Both the position numbers and the translations under genes were made by a program. The notes below the pieces were generated by a model. It was not told the DNA's origin, ran no database searches, and was given only the letters and a program-made list of their open reading frames with translations. Below are positions 54,356-64,000 of a DNA stretch of 64,000 nt, in pieces. Source of the stretch: Xiashengella succiniciproducens (lineage in GTDB: Bacteria > Bacteroidota > Bacteroidia > Bacteroidales > Marinilabiliaceae); assembly GCF_023674465.1 (NCBI RefSeq), contig NZ_CP098400.1, forward strand, positions 2,446,801-2,510,800. The letters are read 5' to 3'. How positions within the stretch are numbered: position 1 is the first letter of the stretch; each line of letters begins with the position of its first letter.

Positions 54356-54487
54356 ATGAAGAGATTGGTTACAGCTTTTGTTCTCCTCCTACTTGTTACC
54401 CTTACTATCTCATCATGCAAGAGCTATGAAGATTGCCCTGCATACGGACAAGTTGAGACGAGTGTAGAAATGCCTGTACAGGCATAA
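54356..54487 (+). CDS. Small lipoprotein (43 aa) of unknown function
   Basis: 43 residues from ATG at 54356 to TAA. A typical lipoprotein signal (MKRLVTAFVLLLLVTLTISS then Cys 21), followed by only about 22 mature residues (KSYEDCPAYGQ and onwards) including a second Cys. It has its own promoter and a perfect terminator (54522-54550), making a complete small transcription unit upstream of gapA. The mature part is too short to assign a fold; the cysteine after the lipobox suggests surface or periplasmic anchoring. Confidence 0.7.
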   Translation: MKRLVTAFVLLLLVTLTISSCKSYEDCPAYGQVETSVEMPVQA

Positions 54488-54521
54488 GGTTATAAGCAAA
54501 AAGCATTTCAGAGCTTCTGAT

Positions 54522-54550
54522 AAAAAAGGAAATCGATGATTTCCTTTTTT
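54522..54550 (+). terminator. Terminator of the small lipoprotein gene
   Basis: AAAAAAGGAAATC with its exact complement (loop GAT) ends in a run of Ts, a perfect A-T-rich rho-independent terminator 34 bp after the stop. Confidence 0.85.
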
Positions 54551-54657
54551 ATTTGTCATTTATGAGGGGTTAAAACTACAATTTGAAAGAAACCCCCCGC
54601 CTGATAAATATAATTAACTTCATTTCACATTTAAGAGAGAAATGAAATTAATCATTA

Positions 54658-55777
<1,120 letters not shown>

Positions 55778-55802
55778 TTTTAAGCTCTATATTACAGGCA
55801 AG

Positions 55803-55831
55803 AGGCTGTCCCCGCGGACAGCCTTCTTTTT
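55803..55831 (+). terminator. Terminator of gapA
   Basis: AGGCTGTCC and its complement (loop CCGC) followed by TCTTTTTT, 25 bp after the gapA stop. On the other strand it faces fumC but without a long U tract. The same arm appears near 19.2 and 31.4 kb. Confidence 0.9.
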
Positions 55832-55926
55832 TGTCTGGCAACCGCTAATTAGGATAATTCACCCACATAAAGTATATTTTCCATCCATGGACAAGCCTTG
55901 TAATTATAAATGCCACTGATTCTATT

Positions 55927-57321
55927 TTAATACAAACCTGTCATTTTTGAGGGGTCAACCCACTTGTCAAATTCTGCCTCCGTCAGTAAACCCAAAGCCA
56001 GTGCTGCTTCCTTCAGTGTGGTATTCTCAGCATGAGCCTTTTTTGCAATTTTAGCAGCATTTTCATAGCCTATATGGGTATTTAGTGCAGTAACCAACAT
56101 AAGCGAATTTTTCAGGTGTTCCTTAATCCTGGGATGATCCGGTTCGATACCCACAGCACAATGATCATTAAAAGCAAGGCAGGCATCGCCCAACAGGCAG
56201 GCAGACTGAAGGAAGGCACTAATTATTACCGGCTTAAACACATTAAGTTCAAAGTGGCCGTTTGAACCAGCAATTGTTATTGTAGTATCATTACCCATCA
56301 CCTGTACGCAAACCATCGTTAGTGCCTCTACCTGCGTGGGATTGACTTTGCCCGGCATAATGGATGATCCGGGCTCGTTCTCAGGTATCCTTATCTCACC
56401 AATACCTGAACGGGGACCTGAGGCGAGCACTCTTATATCATTTGCTATTTTCATTAGACTCACTGCAATCCTTTTAATTGCACCATGACTCTCGACTATG
56501 GCATCATGAGCTGCGAGGGCTTCAAATTTATTCGCTGCACTCACAAAGGGGAAGCCTGTCAGTTCAGCAATTTTTGCAGCAACTTTGTCTGCATATCCCT
56601 TAGGAGTATTTAGACCTGTACCCACGGCAGTTCCACCCAAGGCCAATTCAGACAGATGAGGCAGGGTGTTCTCCAACGCCTTCAGACCATGATCAAGTTG
56701 CGCTACATAACCTGAAAACTCCTGTCCCAATGTCAATGGAGTGGCATCCATCCAGTGAGTTCTTCCGATTTTTACCACATCCATCATCTCAGCAGACTTT
56801 CTAGCAAGAGTATCCCTAAGTGTTCTGACAGCCGGTATCAGGTGCGTAACAACAGTCTTGTATGCTGCAATATGCATGGCCGTAGGGAAGGTATCATTGG
56901 AAGATTGAGATTTGTTGACATCATCATTGGGATGAATCGCAGGTTTCCTCTCGCCCAGCTTGTTGCCGGCCAACACATGAGCGCGATTGGATATCACTTC
57001 GTTTACGTTCATATTAGACTGGGTACCCGAGCCTGTCTGCCATATAACAAGTGGAAACTGGTCATCCAGCTTACCCTCTATTATCTCATCCGCTACCCTG
57101 GCAATCAGCTCTGCCTTCTCTTGTGGTAACACACCCAGTTCCTGATTAGTTAAGGCTGCAGCCTTCTTTAGATAACCAAAAGCATGGATAATTTCTTTGG
57201 GCATCGAAGCAGCAGGTCCTATAGGGAAATTAAGGATTGAACGCTGGGTCTGTGCCCCCCAATACTTATCGGCAGGTACCATGACCACCCCCATTGTATC
57301 TCTTTCTTCTCTGTATTGCAT
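55927..57321 (-). CDS. fumC: Fumarate hydratase, class II
   Basis: 464 residues. The class II signature [15 protein letters not shown] holds the catalytic region, with [19 protein letters not shown] and the [19 protein letters not shown] helix. FumC interconverts fumarate and malate without an iron-sulfur cluster. Nearby genes do not form an operon with it. It could also be an aspartase-like relative, but the length and motifs suit fumarase best. Confidence 0.96.
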   Translation of the reverse strand: MQYREERDTMGVVMVPADKYWGAQTQRSILNFPIGPAASMPKEIIHAFGYLKKAAALTNQELGVLPQEKAELIARVADEIIEGKLDDQFPLVIWQTGSGTQSNMNVNEVISNRAHVLAGNKLGERKPAIHPNDDVNKSQSSNDTFPTAMHIAAYKTVVTHLIPAVRTLRDTLARKSAEMMDVVKIGRTHWMDATPLTLGQEFSGYVAQLDHGLKALENTLPHLSELALGGTAVGTGLNTPKGYADKVAAKIAELTGFPFVSAANKFEALAAHDAIVESHGAIKRIAVSLMKIANDIRVLASGPRSGIGEIRIPENEPGSSIMPGKVNPTQVEALTMVCVQVMGNDTTITIAGSNGHFELNVFKPVIISAFLQSACLLGDACLAFNDHCAVGIEPDHPRIKEHLKNSLMLVTALNTHIGYENAAKIAKKAHAENTTLKEAALALGLLTEAEFDKWVDPSKMTGLY

Positions 57322-57415
57322 GACTTCAGTTTTAATGGTTACATATATGGTATAACAAAACCAACATCCCTTAGTTTTTTAATTAACTTTAGCTAATTAC
57401 TATAACAACTTGAAT

Positions 57416-57898
57416 ATGATTATAAAATATGTCCTTGACAAGAGTTTCGGCCCTCCAGGCAGCTTTACCGGCTACTTTATTTTGCTTGTCGGTTTGATAA
57501 CTGTCTTTGCCTCATGGTCTGGACTGGTTCTGATTGTTTTGGGCAGTTTTATGGCTTTCTCTACTTCAGGATGCATGATAGACTGCGACAACTTTAAAAT
57601 CAGATTTACCGACAACCTCTGGGGCATATTTAAGGTGGGGAAATGGCAATATATCCATCCAAGAACACAGATAGGAGTAAATCATGCCAGGATGATGTAT
57701 AGGGTCAGCAGCATAAGCAATCACAACATAGATGTCTCTGACCCCGACTGGCGGATTTATATATACGATGGTGTGGATCGTCGGGGTAAGGCTATCTGCA
57801 AGTTTAAAAACCGTGTGGATGCCGAAAGAGAGCTTATTAGACTAAGTGAAGCTCTCAACATCCCGATCAGGGAAGAGGCACCCGGCACAAAACAATGA
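57416..57898 (+). CDS. Small membrane protein of unknown function
   Basis: 160 residues from the ATG at 57416. A TTG two codons earlier is less likely. Two transmembrane helices at about 16-55 (YFILLVGLITVFASWSGL, LIVLGSFMAFS), then a cytoplasmic-looking domain with FRTDNLWGIF-like strands (KIRFTDNLWGIFKVGKWQYI) and a helical end. It is divergent from fumC by 94 bp. I do not recognise a family, and no neighbour suggests a role. Confidence 0.65.
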   Translation: MIIKYVLDKSFGPPGSFTGYFILLVGLITVFASWSGLVLIVLGSFMAFSTSGCMIDCDNFKIRFTDNLWGIFKVGKWQYIHPRTQIGVNHARMMYRVSSISNHNIDVSDPDWRIYIYDGVDRRGKAICKFKNRVDAERELIRLSEALNIPIREEAPGTKQ

Positions 57899-57930
57899 AC
57901 CCCGATCAGGCATCTGCCTTCACGGGGTTC
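57897..57930. other. Hairpin between the small membrane protein and amylase gene ends
   Basis: GAACCCCG with CGGGGTTC (8 bp), with an inner AGGCA/TGCCT pair, lies between the convergent genes. Neither side has a U tract, so it is only a possible bidirectional terminator. Confidence 0.4.
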
Positions 57931-57947
57931 TTGATCCAAATCAACTA

Positions 57948-60725
57948 CTATCTTGTTTTCACAAGTTTATGCACTTCAGAGCTACCTCTCTTTGTACTGA
58001 TGTACAACATGTATACTCCAGGGTGCAAGCGGGACAAATTAAGAACAGCATCAGGATCGGCAATGCTTTCAACAAGCCGACCGTTGACATCATAAATTTC
58101 AACGCTTTTTAATGGCTCCTCTGTCCTGAGATTAATATCTCCCACAAAAGGATTGGGGAATATACTTGTACGTTTATCAGCATAGGACGCCCCCCTGCCT
58201 ACAGACGAAGCCGGATCAAAGCTTGCAAACTTCTGCTTTGTAAACATTATAAATTCGCCAGGTTTCACCTGAACTTCCTGGTTTAAACTGCTTACTATAA
58301 TACTGTCGCCGGCAAAATGGTTAAACCACTTACCCGTACTATTAAAACCGGGACTTACAGTCTGTATGCTTGTTCCGAAGTTGCCTACCAGCCTTACGCT
58401 GTTGTTTTCACTATTTAGTAATATTCGTTTTACCTGTCCGGCAACATCAAGAGTAAAGTCATTTGTTGCAAATATTGGCTCCTTTTTCTTGAGATCAATC
58501 ATCTCGGCATAAATATCCCACAAAGCCTTTCTGTCATTAACCTCCAAATAATTCCAACGTGTCGGCTTTTTTGAAAGTCTGCCTCCCTGGTCAATACTTA
58601 TATCATAGCCCAGTTCACCAAACTGCCATATCATCTTTGGACCCGGGATAGACAACAGGAAGACAGTAGCAGCCTGATGCCGCTCAAGAGATGTTTTCAG
58701 GTTCCTGACATTATATGATCCTACCTGGATTCCATATGTTCTCGACCTAAAGGTTATCCTTTCCTCATCATGGCTTTCCATATAGGCTACCAGGTTAGGC
58801 TCATTCCAGTTGCGATTCTTATAAGATGACCAATTGAAATCCGATTTGCCTTCATCGTGATAGCCCATCACAGCTTCAGAAAAATTATAGTTCATATTTC
58901 CCCAAAGCAATATTCCATAGTCGGCAAGCACCTTTTCCTCTGTGTTTTCAGCCAAATGCTCAAAGATGACAAGCGCATCTTCCTTTACACTCCACACCTT
59001 GTCCGCTATCCGTTTGAGTATTGCAATACGGCTTGCATCATACTCACTTGCCCATGAACTCGGACCATATGGTGTATTTGTAAAACCCTTGGTAAAGTCA
59101 AAACGGAATCCATCGACCTTAAACTCAGTAATCCAGTATTCAAGTATGAGATCAACCAACTCCTGGGTATAGGGACTCTCATGGTTAAAGTCATAACCCC
59201 ACTGAGCATCCGGGTTTTGCATGTTATGACTGACATTGTACCATGGATTATTAGCTGCCGGTTTTGATCCGTCAAGGTACATCTGTACCAAAGGCGACTC
59301 TCCGTAAGAGTGGTTAAGCACCATGTCAATTATCACGGCTATACCTCTCTCATGGCAAGCATCAATAAACTCCTTGTAGTCGTTCATAGTGCCGTAAGCC
59401 TTATCAGGAGCAAAGTAAAAGGAAGGGTTATATCCCCAGCTGTCGTTACCTTCAAACTCATTGATAGGCATCAGTTCGATAGCATTCACACCCAGTCTTA
59501 CAAAATAATCAAGTGTATCTGTTATAGTTTTAATATCACCGTTATCTGTAAAGTCCCGGATTAGGACCTCATAGATTACGAGCTTTTCCTTCTCAGGCAC
59601 TTGAAAATTCTGCACCTTCCACTCGTAAATGTGAGGCGTAGTTGTCAGAACTGAAGCCAGCCCAGAAGTATACTCAGACGGGAATGCTTTTAGATCAGGA
59701 TATACAGTTTCTGGTATGTACTTGTCATTCTGCTCGTCCAACACCTTAGTAGTAAAAGGATCTGCCAGTTTGAGTGCACCATCAATATAATACTGATATG
59801 CGTATTCTACGTCGGGCTCAAGCCCGTCGATAGTGAGCCAGAAATAGTCCCCATCCCTTTTCATCTGGTAGTCTGGCATGGGTGCCCACTCATTAAAATC
59901 ACCTATTACAAAGATATAACCCTTTCCCGGGGCCTGAAGCAGCAAGGTCACTGTATTGTCATCAACAACATTGACACCGGGCTTCAACCCTGCAGGACGC
60001 GTAGCTATCTCTGTTTCCTGTCTTATGTAGAAGTTTATAACATGAGTGTCAGCATCTTCCCCCATATAAGCCTCCAGCCTTAATTGATGACTTCCTGAAG
60101 CTGGAGCACTAAATGAATGTGTAACGGTTGCATCATTAGTCTCCTTGATCAGAACATCATCAAGATACAAACGAAGTCTCTCAGCGTTTAGACCATTGCC
60201 TTGAATGGTAATCCCTTGTCCTGGCAGGAAAAGAGCCTTGTCCAGGGGTGAGGAAATATAGGCCTTCAGACTTTCCTTGTAAACATCAACAAAGATGTCA
60301 GATCCTCCTGCTGCTTTACCTTCCTTCCAGGAACCTCCGACCTGAGTTGCACTTCTAAACACAAAAGCAAGCTTCAAAATTTCCTCGTCTTCTGGTACCC
60401 CATAATAGCTTCTGATATCAGGCTCAATAACAAGCTGATAAAGGTTAGCACCAGTCTGGGTCAACTTTGTCTTGGCAATATTCTCTCCCCATTCAGTCAC
60501 AACATATTTCCAGTCGGCCTCACTTGTACTCTTCGAGGTAATAACGCCTGTATGGGCATATACATCACCTGTGTATCCAGCAAGACCACCAGTTCCCTGA
60601 TCAGCCCTAAAGACTATTGTAACTGGCTTGTTCTCAACAGGAAGTGCAGGTTGCGTAGATACTACCTGTGCTCTGACCAGAACTGCCTGTACCAGAATAA
60701 ATAGAAGGGTCAAAATCCTTTTCAT
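57948..60725 (-). CDS. Secreted GH13 alpha-amylase-family protein with T9SS sorting domain
   Basis: 925 residues. Signal peptide (about 1-19), N-terminal Ig-like and starch-binding modules (about 20-240), an E-set/CBM48-like module (about 255-330, YIFVIGDFNEWAPMPDYQMK), the GH13 catalytic barrel (about 375-760) and a T9SS sorting domain (about 855-925, SIFPNPFVGDINLRTEEPL). Catalytic features: DMVLNHS, the nucleophile in GFRFDF (D543), acid/base in VIFEHL (E589) and the third acid in MESHDEE (D653, after H652). It should hydrolyse alpha-1,4-glucan at the cell surface or outside the cell. It is the last gene of the Sus operon. Confidence 0.94.
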   Translation of the reverse strand: MKRILTLLFILVQAVLVRAQVVSTQPALPVENKPVTIVFRADQGTGGLAGYTGDVYAHTGVITSKSTSEADWKYVVTEWGENIAKTKLTQTGANLYQLVIEPDIRSYYGVPEDEEILKLAFVFRSATQVGGSWKEGKAAGGSDIFVDVYKESLKAYISSPLDKALFLPGQGITIQGNGLNAERLRLYLDDVLIKETNDATVTHSFSAPASGSHQLRLEAYMGEDADTHVINFYIRQETEIATRPAGLKPGVNVVDDNTVTLLLQAPGKGYIFVIGDFNEWAPMPDYQMKRDGDYFWLTIDGLEPDVEYAYQYYIDGALKLADPFTTKVLDEQNDKYIPETVYPDLKAFPSEYTSGLASVLTTTPHIYEWKVQNFQVPEKEKLVIYEVLIRDFTDNGDIKTITDTLDYFVRLGVNAIELMPINEFEGNDSWGYNPSFYFAPDKAYGTMNDYKEFIDACHERGIAVIIDMVLNHSYGESPLVQMYLDGSKPAANNPWYNVSHNMQNPDAQWGYDFNHESPYTQELVDLILEYWITEFKVDGFRFDFTKGFTNTPYGPSSWASEYDASRIAILKRIADKVWSVKEDALVIFEHLAENTEEKVLADYGILLWGNMNYNFSEAVMGYHDEGKSDFNWSSYKNRNWNEPNLVAYMESHDEERITFRSRTYGIQVGSYNVRNLKTSLERHQAATVFLLSIPGPKMIWQFGELGYDISIDQGGRLSKKPTRWNYLEVNDRKALWDIYAEMIDLKKKEPIFATNDFTLDVAGQVKRILLNSENNSVRLVGNFGTSIQTVSPGFNSTGKWFNHFAGDSIIVSSLNQEVQVKPGEFIMFTKQKFASFDPASSVGRGASYADKRTSIFPNPFVGDINLRTEEPLKSVEIYDVNGRLVESIADPDAVLNLSRLHPGVYMLYISTKRGSSEVHKLVKTR

Positions 60726-60771
60726 ACCTAGTGTTTTACAGGACTTAATTGTCCTCCATAATTATAAAATG

Positions 60772-60799
60772 AGAGATACAGCCCTCGGGCTGTATCTCT
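60772..60799 (-). other. Strong hairpin between the susF-like gene and the amylase gene
   Basis: AGAGATACAGCCC and its perfect complement (13 bp, two-base loop) sit 9 bp past the susF-like stop. On the minus strand CATTTTATAATT follows, a weak U tract. It may be an attenuator or an mRNA-stabilising structure that gives the amylase a lower level than the upstream genes. Confidence 0.6.
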
Positions 60800-60808
60800 G
60801 AGATCATA

Positions 60809-62635
60809 TCAGTTTTTAGTCATCGTGGCCTTTCTCTTCCATGGATCCAGGGTAATCGTGTAATTACCAGCTTCCGATACTGAGATATTGCCTCCTCCGG
60901 GCACTAGACTATCCAGAGGGCCTCCAAGGTCATAAACCCATGCATTGTTCGCCCTGAACTTAAATTCACCTGCTTCCAGATCCATGGTCACGGTAAATAC
61001 GCCTGCATCAGCATCCCAGGTCATATCAGTATCATCAGACCACTGTCCAGGTGTTGCATTACCGATAACACCCCAGGTATCGAGACGGTATGTATATTCA
61101 TGAGGAGTGCTCAGGTCAAGAGTAACTGCATAATCACCAGCCACAATCTCAATATTCTCTCCGTCTGGTTGCAGATTACCATCAGCATCATTACTTCCAA
61201 AATTGTAAGCCCAGTTATTATTTGCTCTAAACTTAAGCTCTCCGTCAGTCAGAGTAAATCCACCATACAGAATCCTCAGTTCTGCATCGTATGCAAGAGG
61301 TGTATCAGCATCCCAACCACCAGGAGTTGCGTTACCTACAATACCCCAATCCAACTTAAGGATTGAATAGGTCATAGTGCTAAGGTTAGCTGTAAGCTTG
61401 TAGTATCCATCTTCTGGAATACTGATATTGCCACCTGAGTTGGTTAGTTTACCTGATCCGTCATCACCAAATGTCGTTGCATCATCCCAACTGCCAAGCT
61501 CCATAATAAACTTAATACCACCGGCTTTCAGGTAAATATAACCTTCAGCTTCACCGGCACTTTCAGCAGTTGAAATAATATATTCGGTCTCAACATTTTT
61601 ATCGTTGGTCCAACCATTGTAATCACCAACTACATACAGTTTGGTAATATCGGCAAGCGTAGTAAATATTACTTCAGGTCCATATCCTATACCTTCGCTG
61701 TTGATAGCGTAGGGTCTTACATAATACTTAGTGTTTTCTTCAAGCTCTTCGGCAGTATAAATAAACCATCCGTCTTCACCTGCTTCAGTAAGCTCAACTT
61801 TGCTGTCTTCAATATCAGGATTTGGATTCAGACTCCATACGAAACCGAAAGATGTAACTTCTGCTCCACCATCCTTAACGATCTTACCATGGAAGGTAGC
61901 AGTAGTCTTTGTAATAGCACTCACAACATCCGAACTTAGGTATGGTGTAAGCTTTGGAATGTCAAGCTCTATAGCTTCACTATAACCTACACCACCTTCG
62001 TTACGTGCATATGCTCTTACATAGTATTTAGTATTACCCATCAGATCCTCTATAACACCGGTATATTCGCCTAACTCAGCACCATCATCTACAAGCTTTT
62101 CACCATTATCAACTGTAACATCGGCTACAGTACCATACACAACGCCACGTTCCAGAATTGTACCACGGCCAGCGTCTGTAACTGTAGCTTTAAAGGTAGC
62201 CATATCACCTAATTCCTGAGTTACTTCGCTTAGCTCAACCATTGGAGCCCTTGGCAAAGTAGTAAAGGACAGTTGGGTCCCATATTTCACACCGTCTGCA
62301 TAAACACCATAGGCTCTGGCATAATATGTCGTTGCATAATCCAGACCTGTGAGCGTAACGGTAAACATAGCCTTTTCAAGCTTTCCACTGAAGACGGCTT
62401 TATTGTCATCAACAGTAGGATTCTCAGTCAGTCCATAGGCAACACCTATTTCTGAGAAAGCATTAATACCTGAAGGAACATAAGCCTCTACATCAGCTGT
62501 AGTGGCTGTTACATTCTGCTTTTGTAACGATGTGATACCAGGCTCGAGTCTTAGATCCGTAATATCCTCGGTACAAGCGGCCAAGATGGCTACCATAGCA
62601 ACCATTGAGCCTAATACATTATATATTCTTTTCAT
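60809..62635 (-). CDS. SusE/SusF-like starch-binding outer membrane lipoprotein with FN3-like repeats
   Basis: 608 residues from the ATG at 62635. Two earlier ATGs add ten residues before the signal and are less likely. The lipoprotein signal ends MVAILAAC (Cys 21). Three fibronectin-III-like repeats follow (about 35-330; for example TKYYVRAYARNEGGVGYSEA and TKYYVRPYAINSEGIGYGPE), then three starch-binding-type modules (about 335-605) with repeated tryptophans (GDYNGWTNDKN, NATPGGWDADTPL, NATPGQWSDDTDM, EFKFRANNAWVYD). Relatives SusE and SusF hold starch on the surface. It follows the susE-like gene by 90 bp with a hairpin in between. Confidence 0.86.
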   Translation of the reverse strand: MKRIYNVLGSMVAMVAILAACTEDITDLRLEPGITSLQKQNVTATTADVEAYVPSGINAFSEIGVAYGLTENPTVDDNKAVFSGKLEKAMFTVTLTGLDYATTYYARAYGVYADGVKYGTQLSFTTLPRAPMVELSEVTQELGDMATFKATVTDAGRGTILERGVVYGTVADVTVDNGEKLVDDGAELGEYTGVIEDLMGNTKYYVRAYARNEGGVGYSEAIELDIPKLTPYLSSDVVSAITKTTATFHGKIVKDGGAEVTSFGFVWSLNPNPDIEDSKVELTEAGEDGWFIYTAEELEENTKYYVRPYAINSEGIGYGPEVIFTTLADITKLYVVGDYNGWTNDKNVETEYIISTAESAGEAEGYIYLKAGGIKFIMELGSWDDATTFGDDGSGKLTNSGGNISIPEDGYYKLTANLSTMTYSILKLDWGIVGNATPGGWDADTPLAYDAELRILYGGFTLTDGELKFRANNNWAYNFGSNDADGNLQPDGENIEIVAGDYAVTLDLSTPHEYTYRLDTWGVIGNATPGQWSDDTDMTWDADAGVFTVTMDLEAGEFKFRANNAWVYDLGGPLDSLVPGGGNISVSEAGNYTITLDPWKRKATMTKN

Positions 62636-62684
62636 GTTACTTTTCATTTTTGTAATGCACCACATTCATGACGGCCTTTGGATA

Positions 62685-62708
62685 CCGCCGGGACCAGAGT
62701 CCCGGCGG
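62685..62708 (-). other. GC-rich hairpin between the susE-like and susF-like genes
   Basis: CCGCCGGGAC, loop CAGA, GTCCCGGCGG: a 10-bp perfect and very stable stem inside the operon. No U tract follows on the minus strand, so it is more likely an mRNA stabiliser or processing barrier than a terminator. Confidence 0.6.
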
Positions 62709-62725
62709 AACCATTGGCTGTGCTA

Positions 62726-63742
62726 CTAATTCTTTTTAATTACTGCCCTACCAGTGTCTCCGGTAACGGTCAGAGTAATTGTATAATTACCCGCTTCAAC
62801 AGCAATATTATCTCCACCTTGAGTCAATCCGTCAAGAGCACCACCCAGGTTCCAATCCCATTTATTATTGAGACGGAATTTGATTTCTCCAGTGGCAAGG
62901 TCTGTAGTAACATACCAGGTATCTGTCTTTTTATCATAGTCAAACATGATATCCGGACCATCCCATCCATTTGGAGTAGCAGACCCTACAATACCAAGCA
63001 TATAAGGATCAAGCGTATAGGTTAATGCATTTACATCAACAGTCAGCTTGTAATATCCGCTTGTCTCAACAATTATTGCAGGTCCATCCTCTTCAATAGT
63101 ACTACTTCCAGCAGCACCATATTCAGTGTTGGCTTCAGGATCCAGAAGAGTAAATGGATTAGCAGTACTAAGTTTAACAATACCGAAGTACACACCGTCA
63201 CCAAGAGCAGACTCAATCTTTTGGCCCATTCCAGAACCTATCAGGTCAAGGCGAGGAAGACCATAAGGAGTAACAGTAGCAGTCTTAACATCAGAAACGT
63301 ATTCAAACGGATTGCTTCCGGTACCTGGCGCTCCTGTTCCAGCATCAACAGTCAGTACAGCTCTTACACGAAACTCGGCACTAGATGCTACATCTTCGGT
63401 AAATTTCCTTAGTAACAACGCATTAAGGTCGCTGACAACAATATCAACCTTCTCAATACTGAATCCGTTGTAAATGACCACCGGATCGGCAAAGTTATTA
63501 CCTACGGCATCAGCTTCCAGAAAATAACGGGCTGAAGCTTTAAAACCAGCATCGAGAGGTGAACAGATAAAGCTCAATGTCTGTGTGCCGTTGTCACGTG
63601 ACAATGTCATACCAGGCATTGTCACTATCTGGGGAGCAACAGCATCTTCACGAAGGAAGAGCTTATCCTCATCTTTTTCACATGAGAATAGAATTCCTGC
63701 TATCCCAACAAGTCCTATATATTTTAAAAAACGTGTCTTCAT
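62726..63742 (-). CDS. SusE-like outer membrane lipoprotein
   Basis: 338 residues. Lipoprotein signal MKTRFLKYIGLVGIAGILFS then Cys 21, an N-terminal SusE-type Ig-like domain (about 30-150) and a C-terminal starch-binding-like module (about 175-338: LGIVGSATPNGWDGPDIMF, GEIKFRLNNKWDWNLGGALD, AGNYTITLTVTGDTGRAVIKKN). The last module shares sequence pattern with those of the downstream lipoprotein. In Sus systems SusE binds starch and aids the SusC/D transporter. It follows susD by 37 bp. Confidence 0.88.
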   Translation of the reverse strand: MKTRFLKYIGLVGIAGILFSCEKDEDKLFLREDAVAPQIVTMPGMTLSRDNGTQTLSFICSPLDAGFKASARYFLEADAVGNNFADPVVIYNGFSIEKVDIVVSDLNALLLRKFTEDVASSAEFRVRAVLTVDAGTGAPGTGSNPFEYVSDVKTATVTPYGLPRLDLIGSGMGQKIESALGDGVYFGIVKLSTANPFTLLDPEANTEYGAAGSSTIEEDGPAIIVETSGYYKLTVDVNALTYTLDPYMLGIVGSATPNGWDGPDIMFDYDKKTDTWYVTTDLATGEIKFRLNNKWDWNLGGALDGLTQGGDNIAVEAGNYTITLTVTGDTGRAVIKKN

Positions 63743-63779
63743 AAAACTCAGTGTTTTGTTGTTAATACCTGGTCAGTTA

Positions 63780-64000
63780 TTAGTAACCCTGATTCTGTAT
63801 CATATTCGGGTTGGCTGCAACCTCTTCACCTGGTATCGGATAAAGGTTCAAATGTGGAGAAGTAGCTACTCCAGCAAATACTCCACCCTTCCATTGCCAG
63901 TGATAGGTACCGTTGGTAAACTGACCAAAGCGAATAAGGTCTGTACGGCGATGTGCTTCGTAATAAAATTCTCTTGCACGTTCGTCAAGCAGGAACCTTT
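63780..64000 (-). CDS. SusD/RagB-family nutrient-binding lipoprotein, C-terminal part (cut by window edge)
   Basis: Only the C-terminal 72 codons are present. The family motif FLLDERAREFYYEAHRRTDL then IRFGQFTNG is the diagnostic conserved block near the end of SusD proteins, followed by HLNLYPIPGEEVAANPNMIQ and a final NQGY. SusD binds glycans and closes over the SusC channel. With susE/susF-like genes and a GH13 amylase downstream, starch or a related alpha-glucan is the likely substrate. SusC should lie just beyond the right edge. Confidence 0.93.
   Translation of the reverse strand, partial: RFLLDERAREFYYEAHRRTDLIRFGQFTNGTYHWQWKGGVFAGVATSPHLNLYPIPGEEVAANPNMIQNQGY

Overview
The window is chromosomal DNA of a Bacteroidota bacterium, probably class Bacteroidia (Bacteroidales or Marinilabiliales). 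The grounds are SusC/SusD/SusE/SusF proteins, FecR-type anti-sigma plus TonB-dependent receptor signalling, GldF/GldG, C-terminal type IX secretion (T9SS) sorting domains, VorB-type 2-oxoacid:ferredoxin oxidoreductase, and promoters of the Bacteroidetes type (TTTG, 19-20 bp spacer, TAnnTTTG). No insertion sequence, phage gene, CRISPR array or rRNA is visible. Both ends cut through polysaccharide-uptake genes: a SusC N-terminus on the left and a SusD C-terminus on the right, belonging to different loci.

Left part (1-13 kb): a truncated susC; an RND efflux operon (membrane fusion protein, inner-membrane pump, TolC-like channel) with promoter and terminator; a carrier-protein-like small protein that lacks the serine of acyl carrier proteins; tRNA-Pro(GGG); and a cell-surface signalling operon made of an ECF sigma factor, an unrecognised 58-residue ORF, a FecR anti-sigma factor and a TonB-dependent receptor carrying an N-terminal STN signalling domain.

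Middle (13-37.6 kb): a seven-gene block on the minus strand (ACT-domain protein, PaaK-type acyl-CoA ligase, aminotransferase, four-subunit oxoacid:ferredoxin oxidoreductase), which together could interconvert amino acids, 2-oxoacids, acyl-CoAs and free acids. Then zwf-pgl, a histidine kinase with a periplasmic ABC-substrate-binding-like sensor, ppk with a sixA-like phosphatase, a YfcE-type phosphoesterase, mnmA, a small secreted or anchored protein ahead of a TonB-dependent receptor, dnaN, and a surE / small membrane protein / lpxB / gldF / gldG operon.

Right part (37.7-64 kb): pheT; a 588-bp gene-free stretch that carries promoter and terminator signals for a possible minus-strand small RNA; exbB-exbD-tonB; tsaD; a very large TamB-like protein divergent from tsaD; a FlaA1/CapD-type nucleotide-sugar dehydratase; a beta-helix protein with a T9SS tail; a NarX/NarL-type two-component pair; a tiny lipoprotein with its own promoter and terminator; gapA; fumC; and the downstream end of a starch-type Sus operon (susD, susE-like, susF-like, T9SS-tailed GH13 amylase) with strong hairpins in two of its intergenic gaps.

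Functional themes are energised outer-membrane import (three TonB-dependent receptors plus the ExbB/ExbD/TonB motor), starch use, central carbon enzymes and cell-envelope biogenesis. Most genes are conserved core genes. The least explained elements are the possible small RNA near 40.4 kb, the 58-residue ORF in the sigma/anti-sigma operon, the serine-less carrier-like protein, the 43-residue lipoprotein unit, and the non-canonical start of the TamB-like gene.
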